Shown here one piece after another: positions 12,263 through 24,375 of a stretch of 64,000 nucleotides of DNA. Below the pieces are notes generated by a model that made no database searches, was not told the DNA's origin, and saw only the letters and a list, made by a program, of their open reading frames with translations. Location of the stretch: positions 29,120,434-29,184,433 of the forward strand of contig NC_053121.1 of assembly GCF_010015445.1 (NCBI RefSeq). Reading direction: 5' to 3'. The stretch comes from Perca fluviatilis. Lineage: Eukaryota > Chordata > Actinopteri > Perciformes > Percidae. Position 1 is the stretch's first letter; each line of letters begins with the position of its first letter. A program made the translations under genes and the position numbers.

Positions 12263-13381
12263 GCTTTCTGGAGGGCTCCTAAGAAGCTTTGTGCTGGGGA
12301 GAGTGGTGGGCTTATGGTGTTGTCATTTATATGTTTCTTTGGTTTATTGTCTATTTTGTTACTATTCTGTTCAATGGTTTTGAATATTGTAGTTACTGTG
12401 TCGTCTTTTCTTGATTTTTTTTCTGGGTGGGTGGCTAACTAATTCCAAAATGCAGCGACTGCTAAAAAACGACCGGTTTGATCTTACTGCACCACAGATA
12501 TCGATCCCATACTTTTCTAGTCATTATCAGTGTTTGCTGACTTTAAACCTACAGTCTTCTTTGCATCTCATATCTTGACATGGAACCCTGACTAACAATA
12601 TTTTCATGTTGCGGAGCTGGAAACGCTCTGTTCCTTTTTCCATCTATTGTAGATTAGTTGTTGGTGTTATCATTAAAGTCAGCTGTTAATTGAACAGAAA
12701 TGATGGTAAGATATGAATGATTAACAATCAAATAATCAATTTGTTTTCATGGCTTTTCAATTCCAGTTGTGCATTTTCAAAAGCTTTCGTTGTCTTGGCA
12801 GTTCAAATGAACCTCTGGCTGAGAAGAGCCGGTCCGAATCCTAAACACACTTCCACCTTCACTACCTATCTGCAATATCTTGAGCAGATGATAGCAGACA
12901 TGCTGGATTACAGACACAATAGAGCCAAACACAACTTGAATCAATAGCTATAGGCTACTAGGCAACTGGAAGTCACTGAGACATAGCAGAATCCTAGACC
13001 ACGAACAACCCAGCAACAGATAATTTGATTGTTTTCACACTGCGTTTGTTTGTTTATGTCTGAACTTGAGGTCAATTGTCCTCTAACCTCAGTGGTCAGC
13101 TTTCACACTTGTTTACTGCTGTTCCCATTCATGCCATGGTATGTTTGCGTTTCGCTTTAGCCAACAAAATGGGGTTGTTTACCACTGCTTCAATGAAAGA
13201 ATGACATCTGCAGGAAAGAAATGAGAGCATTGTACAGACGAGTGCAAACTGGGAAAAGAATAAAAGCCGAGCACCCCTTGTCTAATACCCTCCTGGCAAT
13301 ATCGCCTGACATCAAGTTATTTTCTGCTCACACATCAATGAGGCCATGTATCTCTCCCATTTAAATATGGATAGAAGAATG
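12263..13381. other. Non-coding stretch, beginning with probable LINE 3' UTR
   Basis: The first ~180 bases are T/G-rich and may be the 3' untranslated region of the LINE fragment. No tail or target duplication was found. The rest is ordinary AT-rich DNA. Confidence 0.4.
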
Positions 13382-13411
13382 TAGAGCTGCAACTAATGAC
13401 TGAAATGACTG

Positions 13412-13445
<34 letters not shown>
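13382..13445 (+). repeat. hAT-like left end (TAGAGCTGCAACTAATGA) followed by A29
   Basis: TAGAGCTGCAACTAATGAC matches the left terminus of a common fish hAT-like family whose right ends (CAGCTCTA type) appear at 18,959 and 30,340. It is interrupted after about 35 bases by 29 consecutive A residues (13,417-13,445). Confidence 0.5.
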
Positions 13446-13447
<2 letters not shown>

Positions 13448-13972
13448 TCCCGAAGCCCAAGTTGAAAAACATACCATAACACAAATAGATTTAATAGAGT
13501 TCTATAGTTATAGAACAATATTTAAGAAATTAGTTAGTGAATGTGTTTTGCTTTCTATATATAGACAAAAGCAATGTTGAAATGATGCTGTCATCTAATT
13601 CTCTCATCTCGTTAAACACATTCACACATGAGTGCTTCGCAGAGCAGCCACCGTCTTCTGCAGATCACCACTGAGCAGCTTCACCGGAGATGTGGAGGCT
13701 GGGTGCTTCGTCCAAGTGCACCTCAGCAGTAGTTGTTGAGGAAAGGGAGACTCTGTATACTTCACTTGACTGGCTAATTTTCTTCCACCATATCTAGCCC
13801 TTTACCTTCCATCCCATACTCCCCTAAACTGACCGGAAGGGGGTGAGAGGCGATGGCAGGGATCATTACATCACAAAACACCCGGCGGCCATTGTCCTCA
13901 GCAACTGCCACACAACGTTACCACAATGCTCTCTACAACTACTGGACAGGTCCTATGTGCCACAGCGCAGAG
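13446..13972. other. Non-coding spacer
   Basis: No repeat end or exon recognised. GC content is moderately higher between 13,640 and 13,960. Confidence 0.45.
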
Positions 13973-14092
13973 ATGGGGGGAGAGAAATAGAAAAAGAAAG
14001 AGGGAAGGAGAGGGAGAAGAAGAGAAGAAGTCACGAGAAAGGGGGATGAATGAGAAAAATAGGGAATGAGAGATCAGAAAATGAGGCAAAGC
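13973..14092 (+). repeat. Purine-rich tract
   Basis: About 120 bases are almost entirely A and G on the + strand (units such as GAGAAGAAGAGAAGAAG). On the minus strand this creates a long serine/leucine/phenylalanine-rich open frame (13,898-14,425) that is best explained as a low-complexity artefact. Confidence 0.75.
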
Positions 14093-14636
14093 TGAGATTA
14101 AAAGAAACAAAGGGCCCCGTTTGTCCCCAGGGTTCAAATCACAACTATTCTCATGTGGAAATACTTGACATTTGTATTTCCATGACCCAGATAATGTTTG
14201 CTTGGACATGAAAAGATTGCATAAAGTCAAAGGTCGGGGGCGTATGGTGGATGTCAGACTGTTCATTGCTACCACAGAGCTTTCTCTTATTACCAGAGAG
14301 GCCTGGCATTTCTGTGTTAATGTGACGCCCCGCCCCACCCCTCCCCACATGGAGGTTTTTATATAAACATGACCTCTTTGTTGGTTGAGAGTAGGACAAG
14401 TCCTGTCTGGTTTTATTGCTTGCACACCAACATTTTGCTCAGTATGTTCTTAACCTTTGTGGCTCCACAGGGGGCTGGGACAGTATAAACAACTAAATAG
14501 GAATCATTATGGTCCCTTTGTGTAGTTTGGAATTTGAAAACTGGATTTATAACATTGTGGGGAGAATATTCCTGGTGGAGACATAAACATGTATTTGTGG
14601 ACTGTGCATATGTACTGAGATATATTTTCAAGATTC
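14093..14636. other. Non-coding spacer
   Basis: No supported feature. A TATA-like TTTATATAAACATG occurs near 14,357 but there is no associated gene evidence. Confidence 0.4.
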
Positions 14637-14720
14637 AAAATTCTTTATTTTAATCCCACAATGGGGAAATTCACACTATTGCAGCAGCAAGGGATAGGAG
14701 GAAAAGTAGAAGACACAGAT
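14637..14720 (-). mobile_element. LINE 3' end fragment (L2/Rex-like), reverse orientation
   Basis: On the minus strand the segment reads GTGAATTTCCCCATTGTGGGATTAA then AATAAAG. It matches the 3' terminus of the LINE at 50.1-50.9 kb on the + strand (ATTTCCCAATTTGGGATTAATAAAG at 50,836-50,860). Only the terminal few dozen bases remain, so this is a very short 5'-truncated copy. Confidence 0.6.
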
Positions 14721-14811
14721 AAACAAACAATAAATACATATAAGTAAACAGAATAAATATTAAAATAGTAAAATGTATTTACAGTATTGCACGGTCACAT
14801 TTTTATTGTTT

Positions 14812-14975
14812 AACAGTCCTGTCAAATTGTCATTTATCAAGCGAAAATGCCAAACATACTGCATGTTTATTGTGAGGATTTTCTGCTTTTCTCTGTTTTG
14901 TATCAATGTGAATTTTTTGGTTTTATATGAAAATTTCACCTTTGGCTTTGAGAACATTTTATATTTATTTTTCCC
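14812..14975 (+). repeat. Degraded hAT-like repeat, same family as 18.7 and 30.0 kb, opposite strand
   Basis: Blocks such as AAAATGCCAAACAT, GTGAGGATTTTCTGCTTTTC and CTGTTTTGTAT are the complement of conserved parts of the family seen at 30,040-30,340. Termini are not preserved. Confidence 0.5.
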
Positions 14976-16054
14976 CACAGTATTTGATATAACTGATACA
15001 CCCTGCATTATGCACTATTGTATTACATTATACTGCACATGTTTTGCTGTTATTGTGTCCATCTTCGGTAGAAGAGCTATGAGTTAATATGAGCCTCTCA
15101 ATGGAACTCTATATAAAATGAGCAGCTCAACATGTTGGGCACAGCTTTTCTTTCTGGTTTGGTCTCTACAAGTGCAGAAGAAAAGCCTCCTCACTAAAAA
15201 GCAATAGCAAACAAGAAAGAACAAATACATCTTTGCTCTGTAAACATTAAGACAAATACAAAAGCAGACAAACACAGAGGGAACAAACTGGGTATGACAA
15301 CAAACAAGTTGGCCAAATAATGTCAAATAGGGAGCAAAAGCAATAAAGGGCAGGGAACAAACAAGGGCGAACCAGGCCCACCAGATAATGGAGTTACATT
15401 TTTATTCTGCACAGCCACTAATGCAAATAACGTGTCTCATACAAATTCCAGACGTATAAGTGCAGAAAAAATTGAGGAAATGAATAAATAAATAAATAAC
15501 TGGAGGAATAAATTGAGAACAGGACGAGGCACAGAAAAACTTCAAATAAAGGAAGAACTGAGGGAAACAGGAGCACAAATATCTGCAGTCAGGATGGATT
15601 AGTGTAAACATGTTCTTCTTTTCCCAAGAATACCTAATCACATCATTGTGTCCTGTTGCTGAAGTAGTGCTTTGTGTCCTCTTGAGAGAAGAAATCTATT
15701 GAGCTAAAATGATTACATTTTTTTCTGCATGCAATTGGTTAGTTGAGTATTATAAAATATTGATATCAAAAACATGTCCTAAATATACTTTCTCTGTATA
15801 ATAAGATATTAACATGACAAATAAAATATTATCTTTTGACAGAATGTATCATTATCATCAATATTGTTATTATTATTTGATTGGTGGATTTGTTTTCCCA
15901 CAACATGTTGGAGTATCTGGTGGATCTAACATACAAGATACTGCATGCAAGATAAAAAGTAGTATTCATGGAACTCTGGATAATAAAATGTCTGTTTTTC
16001 AAAATGGAACCAGGAGAGCCACAGGTAGTAGATGGATGTCACGATGGCCTAGTG
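14976..16054. other. AT-rich non-coding stretch
   Basis: No feature recognised. AAATAAATAAATAAATAA-type simple text occurs near 15,483-15,500. Confidence 0.5.
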
Positions 16055-16115
16055 CAGTGGTTCCCATCACTAAGGGTGGGAGCCCTTGAAGGGGTCAGAA
16101 GATAAATCATAGGGC
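16055..16115 (+). mobile_element. hAT-like left-end fragment
   Basis: CAGTGGTTCCCATCACTAAGG, followed by GGGAGCCCTTGAAGGGGTCA, matches the left terminus of a widespread fish hAT family beginning CAGTGGTTCCCAACC. No matching right end was found, so this is a fragment. Confidence 0.5.
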
Positions 16116-16379
16116 TTGTAAGATGATTACAGAAAAGGAAAGACAGCAAAGCTTGGCATAGTTTACCACACAAAGACAAGACTGACAAGAGGTGCTGAAC
16201 AGATATTGCTTAATTTTAAGCCAGAAGTGTTAGGAACAATTAGCTTTATTGTTAAAGACCAAACCTCAACAAAATTATTCACAATAGATGGTGCTCGCAA
16301 GCATTCACCAGGCTTGTAAAATACATTGCTGAGGGATTTATAGTACAAACCAACGTGATATCATGACTTCGCATAAACA
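16116..16379. other. Non-coding spacer
   Basis: No supported feature. Confidence 0.4.
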
Positions 16380-16585
16380 TAAACGGCCACTTTCTTAAGC
16401 CAAGTGGCGTGTTATCTGTACGCATTTTGAGCTATGCGCATGTATGTCTACACTGTATACAGATCCACGTGTATGTAAACGCTGTATACAGCGGACGTAA
16501 ACATACACGCCAGTAAGTATCTTATCTTGATGCCAATAATGCCATACGAATTGGCGTGTCACACATACGCCATTTCATGAGATCT
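16380..16585. repeat. Unclassified segment with repeated GGCGTGT / ACACGCC and CTGTATACAG motifs
   Basis: TGGCGTGT occurs near 16,406 and 16,553 and its complement ACACGCCA near 16,505, with ATACGCCA near 16,565. The palindrome CTGTATACAG occurs twice (near 16,454 and 16,483), each in related context ending in a (G/A)TGTA..AAAC block. CpG is frequent against an AT-rich background. It looks like part of a repeat family, but I cannot name the class. Confidence 0.4.
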
Positions 16586-16759
16586 GTCTGTCCAAACAGT
16601 TTAGAATGTGCAGAACCTACATGGCTGTGCATAAGGGAATAACAGTGTATTGTATATCTAGCAGTATTACATAAGCCATGCCATCAACCAACATAAGATC
16701 GCTTCAAAGTCAAAGATGCCTTCTAACTCAGCAGTCTCATTGCACGGATGGGTTTCCAC

Positions 16760-17557
16760 TAGGGCTGTCCCAAACGATTATTTTTTAAATGATTAATCTA
16801 GCGATTATTTTTTCGATTAGTCGACTAATCTAACAATTAATTTTTCGATTAATCTAACGATTAATTTTTCAATTAGCAATTATTTTCCCATTGCTCAATT
16901 ATTAACAATTTACACAAAACAAATGTCAATAAGGTTCAAATAAGGTTGTTTTTTTTTGTCTCGTTCCAGTGAATGGCACATCTGGGTGATGGCGTCGGAT
17001 ATGTGTTAGCATTTTAGATGTATTTCCACTCACATACCCAACAACTGCTGAACAACGCCAACGCACAGTCCTCGTCTTATCCACCACTCTCTCGCCTGAA
17101 GACTACTACTGTAACTGACCCAAAGAAAGTTTTCGAGGCGGGGACGGCTTGAGACGAGAAGGCACTCCAGGATGCAGCCATACAGTCTCGAAGTTTTCCC
17201 AAACTTGCAATCTTAAAGAGGCCGGCGAGGAACACTTGTGGGACGCCACTACTCGCCATGCTCGTCCTTTCGTGCTGCTATCTCTGACTCACTCACTGGA
17301 CCGTTGACCTGACAAAAAACTGCATGTAGCCGGAGCTTGGCTAGCTTCAGAGCTAAGGCGGGGCTACAGATTAAGTGTCCCTAGAACCCACGTATCTAAC
17401 AGTAGTTCCGCATTATATTAGTTCCGCATAACATTAATTAATTTGCATGCAAGTTTTATTTATTTATTTTATTTAGTGACGCGGCAACGCAAATTATTTG
17501 TCGACGCATTTACGTAATCAATGACGTCGACTACGTCGACAAATCGTCCCAGCCCTA
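16760..17557. mobile_element. hAT-type non-autonomous element (798 bp)
   Basis: The left end is TAGGGCTGTCCCAAACGATT and the right end, complemented, is TAGGGCTGGGACGATTTG. It is flanked by a perfect 8-bp duplication, GTTTCCAC, at 16,752-16,759 and 17,558-17,565. Sub-terminal repeats of CGATTA..TTTTTCGATTA (left) and CGTCGAC (right) are typical of this teleost hAT group. A 60-codon open frame on the minus strand (17,077-17,259) starts MASSGVPQVFLAGL but shows no transposase motif, so the element appears non-autonomous. Confidence 0.9.
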
Positions 17558-18659
17558 GTTTCCACACATTCTCTTTAGACAGGGAGAATAGCACCATTTC
17601 CAGGATCGAGACATATTATCCCATATAACTTTTGCCAGCAAACATTTTGACATACTTCAATTACTTCTGAATTGGCTATTCCATCCATGTTACCTACTGC
17701 AGCTTTAAGACACTATCCACAGAATAAGAATAAAAATAAGGAGCATTTAGATTGTATAAGAGGATAGTATTGACATCAAAGCAATTTTCTACTCCTGTAC
17801 TTACTTTCCTTTATTTCAGTAATTGTTGAAATCAGACCAGACTTGTATTTATAGCAAAAGTATAAAGAAAATCAATGTAGCAAATAGACCCATCTCTTCC
17901 ATTCACAAGCTATCTATGTGGTCCTATCTGTGGAACAATTCGTCACCACCACCTTGTGTTGCAAATGCCTCTGTAGCACCTATCAATAAACCATCCGTTG
18001 TCACATACTGTGCCATGTTATTAACGCCCATCTTCATGGTAATCTCTCAAAGACATCATTGATGGGGGTCCTCCGTAATTCTTTACAGTCTTCACAGCCT
18101 GTGGGATACATCCAACAGCGAATGAGAGAAAGCTCTCCCACCTCACTCTAAATCGCTTCCTTGTGCCCAAGATAAGAGTAGAATTGAGTTATTGAGCAGA
18201 CAGTTTAAGAAATAAGCCCTCGAAGGGGCGTTCAAGAGTCACAATAAGAAGAGATTGAATGTTTTTTCTTTACAAGGGGGCGTGCTCATCTTCACCATTT
18301 GTCTACTGCAGTGCTCTGATTAACCCGCAGAGAAAAGGCCACCGAAGGGGATAGAAGCATGCGCTATAATAATACAGCTAGCACTAACTGAAGTAGCATA
18401 AATATGAAGGTTATAAAGTCCAGAGTTTATGTCTGCCTGCCATCTGATGCATACCCCCATTAGCTACAGTACATTGATGCAGGGGGCACATAAAATAATG
18501 TAAACAACTCATAAAATACGAAATTACCGTAATCACAATTGCAAACACAACTAGTTGGATCATGTTTGGTTAAAAGCCAATTAGCAGTGCTTAAAAATAA
18601 GGGTCAGAAACATCAAAAGAGGCCAAATAATCTGTGCCACTGCATCAGCCGAAGATAAG
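17558..18659. other. AT-rich non-coding stretch
   Basis: Apart from the target duplication at its left edge, nothing recognised. Confidence 0.5.
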
Positions 18660-18959
18660 ACTCATTTCATCATTAGTTATTTATTTGATTTTTTTATATT
18701 CTAAATTGATTGTTTAGTTTATCAAAATAGTGACAAATGTCCATCACAGTTTCCCAGAGCTCAAGATTGCTAGTTTTGTCCAACCAACAGCACAAAACCC
18801 ATATTCAGTTTATTACCATAGAGAGGACAACAAAAAACAGAAAACATTCACATTTATGAAATTTTTGCCTAAAATTTGGTTATTCAATTATCAAAATGAT
18901 TGTAAATTGATTATTGGTCTGTCTTATACTCGAAACATGGAAAAATTGTTTTAGCTCTA
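18660..18959 (-). repeat. Degraded hAT-like repeat (TAGAGCT-ended family)
   Basis: It shares GTCCATCACA, TTTTGTCCAACCAACAG-like and TATTCAGTTTA-type blocks, in the same order, with 30,040-30,340, and ends in TTAGCTCTA. The family start (TAGAGCTGCAACTAATGA) is seen at 13,382. Both copies are heavily diverged and left ends are not preserved. Confidence 0.55.
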
Positions 18960-21085
18960 GTACAACTATAACTATTCACTTAAATATTTCTTTTCAGTCT
19001 AAATGCAGTAAAATGTACAGTATAGACAACTATGCATTATATGTGCTGCACTGTCTTTCTGCACTGAATGTTATGTCTTGCTGACCTTGTTCTATTCAAA
19101 TGAACAGTGACAGTCTTGTCAGTGCCTATCTCAACCAAAGTCACAGGATCAGCCTAACGTGACCGGTTTTAAAAATATATACTGTACATAATTTCCATAC
19201 AAACCTGTATGAATAAAAAAAGTGCCAGGCAACCATACTCAGTGTTTTAAAGTTCAATCTCCAGCAGCAATGGCATGCTCAATTAAGAAATCAGTATAGA
19301 ACAGGTCAAGTAATGGATTGTATATAATTATTAGAGGAGAATTAAAATGTAAAGTAAATGTAAAGAGGCAGGCAACGAAAGGTCTTTTTGGTACTCCAGT
19401 CACTCATGGGAACATGGTAGGAGGAGCCAGAATGCACTGAATTTCCATTAAAAACGCAGGGTAAGAGCATCTGAAATTCACAGATAGATCAAACAATGAA
19501 AAGAGAAGAGAGGAAAAACTGTGTGCACGAATCAGATTTAGCCAAAAAAATTTAAAAAAACAGCAGGTGTGAAAACAGCCTTCTGTAATGAAGATGAGAA
19601 CAGAACAGATTGATGCCTTGACATGTTACAGTCAAAGGAGGATGGAAACTTTCAGCCACCATTTTCAGCATTCATGAACATGAATGTGCAGAGTGGAATT
19701 TAGATCACAGTTTACTTTTTAAGATTATTAGATGTGCTTAATACAGACGGGAAAGATGATATTTACTGAATGGTCTGGTCATTAATCTGAATGCTTTCTG
19801 AAGACCAGGTGTACAATTAATATATATTTTAAAGCCCTACATACGGTAAAATAATTGTACACTGAAGGGCCTTGAGGAAGATTGGAATCTTAGTAACACA
19901 AACAGGATGTGAAATTTCAATGGGCGGAACAGTTTTTCTGGTTATGTGATGACTGAAGTCCAGTAAAAATGGCCAGGACATAAATAGAGGATAGAGACAT
20001 TAACCTGAAGCCTAACACTAATAATCAAACCAGCAGATAACTGTGTCTTGGATACAATATAGCCTTTACAGTTGCTAGAGATGTTTTTGAGCACTACTAA
20101 CAAAGATCCATTCACTTCACTTTTTGCATTTTTAGCTTTTAGGATTTAGCTGGTGTAATTTTACATTTTATTGCCAACATAAACCAAATTGCCGCCATAA
20201 ATTTGAAAGGGTTCCTTCTTGGTTTGATTCCAAATGGCTATTATGATAATGCTGTAATTATAACAGTTGTAACAAAAGCAGTTCCATTCTTCAGAACTCT
20301 TGTTCTTTGTTGACAAAAAGTAAGCAGCATTGCAAAGAGAGGGGAGAAGCAACAGAGGTCTGAATTGAACAAGGTAAATTAGCTTCACCATTAAGACATC
20401 TAATGACTGACTTCAAAATAATGTGTCTTGTTAGTGAAAAAAAGCAGTCTGTTTTCTGCAAGACAAAAGCATCTGAAAGTAGGAAATATATTATTGGCTG
20501 AAAACTTCTCACAGGAAATAACAAAAACAGGTGTTATCCTCTATTATTTTCAAAGTACTCAAACTTTCATTAATCCTCAACATCAAAAGAAAAAAAAAAG
20601 AAAAAAATAATACTGCTGCTTACATTGAGATAGTGAATCATATTTTTTAAAAGCAAAAGAAGAACAAAACATTCAAGCTACATTCCCTTTAAAAATCTTA
20701 GGAATGGTTAGAGATATTTTTAAAATGCATTTATTTTCTAAACCTCATTACTCATAACTTTTCAGGCTTTGAAAAACCTGGGTATACACATCTTGACATC
20801 TTGAAGTTTTTTGATGTAGGAATCTCCATTAGAACCTTCCAAACTATGCAGGATGACTTAGCAAGCCCATGTTAAGGGTCTGTGTGAAAAAGGATAGTCA
20901 TGTTGAGCGGCAGAAGGGAAGCAAAAGCATGTCAAGATTTAGCAAAAAAATAATAATGCAGTGACTTGATTACTTTTCTGTCACTAAGAATTCTAGAGTT
21001 ACTCTCCAATAACTATATTCCGAAATAAGAAAATTGACATTTAATTTTCATTTGTGCATGAATAACTAACCAACTGATTTTAGAA
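18960..21085. other. AT-rich non-coding stretch
   Basis: No repeat ends or exons recognised. An A-rich run (20,588-20,608) is the only simple repeat. Confidence 0.5.
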
Positions 21086-21434
21086 GTCCCAAGGTCAAGG
21101 TACAAACAATGTGGTGATCAGGCTTTTGCGGTTGCTGCCCCGAGACTCTGGAATAAGTTACCCCCTGATATTCGCACAACTACAGATGTTGCTCTTTTCA
21201 GGTCTAAACTCAAAACCTACCTGTTTAGAATGGCTTATAATACTCAGTAGTGGTGTGACAATTTCCTCTTCCTGTTTCTATGTAAGCTTTTATGATTGTC
21301 CTGTTTTCTACGTTTCATTCTTCTTATTGCAAGATATGTTGTTCTATTCTTAGTTCCTGATGTGAAGCACTTTGGATACCTGCTGGTTGTTGTAAAGCGC
21401 TATACAAATACATTTTTGATTGATTGATTGATTG
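21086..21434 (+). mobile_element. 5'-truncated LINE (L2/CR1-like), C-terminus plus 3' UTR and (TTGA)n tail
   Basis: From 21,086 a 54-codon frame, open to its stop at 21,248-21,250, encodes the typical tail of L2/CR1-group ORF2. It reads VPRSRYKQCGDQAFAVAAPR, then LWNKLPPDIR and FRSKLKTYLF, matching the family pattern G.RAF.VAAP.LWN.LP..IR...F...LKT.LF. The 3' UTR holds GTGAAGCACTTTGG and AAGCGCTATACAAATA, and the element ends in a TTGATTGATTGA tail (about 21,417-21,434). Reverse transcriptase and endonuclease regions are absent. Absence of stops in the remaining coding part suggests a fairly young insertion. Confidence 0.82.
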
Positions 21435-22439
21435 AATAAAAAAAACAATAGAAACTGCAAAATAATACAGGAACCTGTCACACAAAGCCATTGCCGCCTT
21501 TATTAAACTTAACAGGTTTTCCTGCATAACCCGTCTCACAGCAGTTGTGATGTGCTCTTTCAACTACATGAATGTTCCAATCAAGGTATGATTGTATTCA
21601 CATTGTAAGGTTGTAATTTGTAATAAATAGAACATGGATATCACAGGATGAGTCAGTTCAGGAACTAACACTAACACTAAAGCTATAAAATGATTTTCTA
21701 TTCATGATGTTGACCTGATGCTCGTCAGAGCTGCAGCAGTCAAATATAAAAGCATTAGTTTACATTGAACCAGTCACTGTTGGGAGACCTGCTTTATTTT
21801 TCTCATTATTTTTCTAAGCACAGTTAGTTTGCAACAGTGAACTTCATCTATTGAAAAAATGATTAACTAGCTTCTTTTGTTAGAAACCCTGTTTATAGCT
21901 GTGGCATGAAAAAAGTGTCAGCTTGTTGCTGGGGGGAGTGTCACCTCTGATATAGAGAGTTCAGTATTTTTTGGTTCGGTCTCATCTTTTACTTTTATCA
22001 GACCTGCAAAATCTATTCGCCCAAATTGATGTGAAGTATTAAAACTATACATAGCTAGTGCACGTTTATATAGCATTTTAGGGAGCGGTTAAATGTGGCT
22101 GGTATATCCTAAACAAACATTTCTTATTTCAGTAATAACTATTTTTGCTATTGTGTAAAATATGTGTTTATGCTTTTAATATTAAAATGTGAGTAAAAAA
22201 GGCAAAACTCCTCTGACTTAATAGTGTTTGTTCAATGTAGGCTAAGTAAGAGTAGGTATTTTAAACTCAGGACATACACTGCAGACATCTCCCTATTAAT
22301 TAATTAAATCTACAGATCGTTAGATTTTTCAGTTTATTCTAAAACCGCAGGTGTCCAATTTAGGCTCCTATTGGAACATATCCCCAGACAAATTGACCAC
22401 TTGTCAGAACTTAACAGGTTTTGGAACAGTTTAGTAATA
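21435..22439. other. AT-rich non-coding stretch
   Basis: Nothing recognised beyond ordinary AT-rich text. Confidence 0.45.
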
Positions 22440-22455
22440 GGTTACCATGGTAACC
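22440..22455. promoter_or_regulatory. Perfect 16-bp palindrome matching an RFX X-box
   Basis: GGTTACCATGGTAACC is its own reverse complement. The core GTTACC-AT-GGTAAC fits the RFX-family X-box consensus GTNRCC(N0-3)RGYAAC at every defined position. X-boxes act in enhancers and promoters, notably of ciliary genes and MHC class II genes. Binding here is an inference from the motif alone. Confidence 0.4.
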
Positions 22456-23520
22456 TCACATAATAGTGAGTTCATGAGTCCAGAAAAACAGCTAAACCAG
22501 TGAAGCACAAAGTTTGCTAACTGACCCATTCATCTTGTTCATAAAACAGCCTTCGGATTACTTGGAATTGTAGTTCATCTGAAATTGCTAGTTTCTAAAA
22601 CAATAAGTACAGTGGACATGTGAAGTGAAGTACAGAAAAAGAACAGAAATACGCAGGTCTTTGTTCAGTAGATACACTGTAGACAATCTGTGTATGACTG
22701 TGGTCAGATCCCTGGAGAGCTGTCCAAGGTCCTGAGGAGAACACGACACAGAGCCGAGCTGTCCACAGTGCTGTCTGCTTTTCTCTGCTTTGGCTTTGCA
22801 ACATCAGTCAGAACAGACATCTCCTCAGACATCATCGCTTTCAGCTGAGACAGTCCTCACCCATCTGCGTATTTGTTTGCCACATCTCACTCACGATACT
22901 AGTCAAACTGTGCTTTGACAAGGATGTGCCTAGAATGCTTTTTCACAATCCTAAAAAATCCCCCAGTCGATTATAATTGCATGCTACCAATGCTTAGTGC
23001 TTTTGCTGACTGAATTGTGTCTATTTTTTTCTTCCCCTCATTCCAACACACAGACATTTCTTCAAACCAATTCATGAGATTCTGTTGAATGTCACAGGAT
23101 AATTTGTATCATTACAATGACATAATAATAATGTATTATCATAATGCCAAGTCATGTGCTAAGGCGGTGCAGAGCGTGAAAGCTGTGCAGAGAGTTTGCT
23201 GTTAACTGAAGCAGTTCCTCAGCTGCACATACATATTCATGAACCCTACCATCATGAAATATCACATTCACTTAACTTCAACTAGTAAATATGAAACTGT
23301 AAATATACTTGATACTCTAACATGTTAGCTACACCAGGGTGCTAAGATACAATGACTGACTGTAAAACATTACAGAAGGATTCATATATTATCTGTGTTG
23401 CGGCAATTCCGTGCTGCGAAATCCTTCTGTCACAGTTACAGTACAGTACAGTATATCTACTGGAGCGCAGCTCAGTACAGTCATACTCTTCCTCCTTGTA
23501 TTATCAAACAGCATCTGTTG
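22456..23520. other. AT-rich non-coding stretch
   Basis: No supported feature. A short CAGTA-rich run (near 23,434-23,452) precedes the minisatellite. Confidence 0.45.
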
Positions 23521-23669
23521 TTCACTTCAGACAAAATATGCAGTTCACATACTGTATTACTGTACAAACAGCTTCACTTCAGACAAAATATGCAGTTCAC
23601 ATACTGTATTACTGTACAAACAGCTTCACTTCAGAAAAAATATGCAGTTCACATACTGTATTACTGTAC
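23521..23669 (+). repeat. 52-bp minisatellite, about 2.9 copies
   Basis: Unit 1 (23,521-23,572) and unit 2 (23,573-23,624) are identical. Unit 3 (23,625-23,669) differs by one base and stops after 45 bases. The unit begins TTCACTTCAG and contains ATACTGTATTACTGTAC. Because 52 is not a multiple of three, the three overlapping open frames over this region (106-117 codons) show the same peptides in rotated order. They are artefacts of the repeat. Confidence 0.95.
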
Positions 23670-24375
23670 TAGAATTTCTTGCGATTCAAACCAGCAACTC
23701 TCTGATGAGGACTGATGCACTCTTTTCATGTGTACGTTTGACTCCTGAGACCTTTTCTGTTTAAAAATACGCTGTCCATTATGATGCATAATATCTGGCT
23801 AAACGACCCATTTATATCTATAATGCTTTTAGGGTCATGCAAAATAATACACAGATATCCTGATGTATTTAAGTCATTTTATTAAATTTAACAGGCTGAT
23901 CTCTTCTTCTTTCGTCTTTTGATGGGAAATAAACAATACAAATGTTGAGTCAAATTCATCCTAGAGTAAGTTCTTCTTTCATCAATCCTATCATCCCTGT
24001 ACATAAATCAGAAGCTTTGCACATGGAATGAATGAGGAATTATCCATGCAAACCAGAAATAATTTAGTCAAACATATATACAGTATTTACCACCATCATT
24101 CATGGTTTCCATCTGTGCTTGTTGGCATTTTGTGTGTCAAATTAATCTGAGAGTTCTATTTCCAGTCAACGGCAGAATTAATAAAAGAAAATCTCAAGAG
24201 GGATTTACCATGGGAAAAAGTATGAAAAAATAAACATAAATATACTGGTGTAACAAGCACGGCTGTCCAAGTATGCCATCAAATTATACTGGTTTTACTG
24301 GAATGAGAGCCTTATAATCAACTAGAACAGATGGAAATTAATTTTGGTTGCCTTTTACCTTTTTTTTGTGTTCAG
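23670..24375. other. AT-rich non-coding stretch
   Basis: No feature recognised. It ends in the pyrimidine-rich acceptor-like tract of the candidate exon that follows. Confidence 0.45.

Noticed and set aside
14355..14370. TATA-box promoter (TTTATATAAACATG)
   Set aside because: No downstream gene or other promoter element. TATA-like words are expected often in AT-rich DNA.
13898..14425. 175-codon minus-strand open frame, the longest in the window
   Set aside because: It runs antisense through a purine tract and is dominated by serine/leucine/phenylalanine low-complexity text with no motif or splice context.
17077..17259. 60-codon frame inside the 16.76-kb hAT element as a captured gene
   Set aside because: No similarity recognised, and it lies wholly within a non-autonomous element common in fish.
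23521..23669. CRISPR-like repeat array
   Set aside because: The units are contiguous with no unique spacers, there are only three, and the genome is clearly a vertebrate.
23352..23764. Three overlapping 106-117 codon frames
   Set aside because: Rotated translations of the same 52-bp minisatellite.
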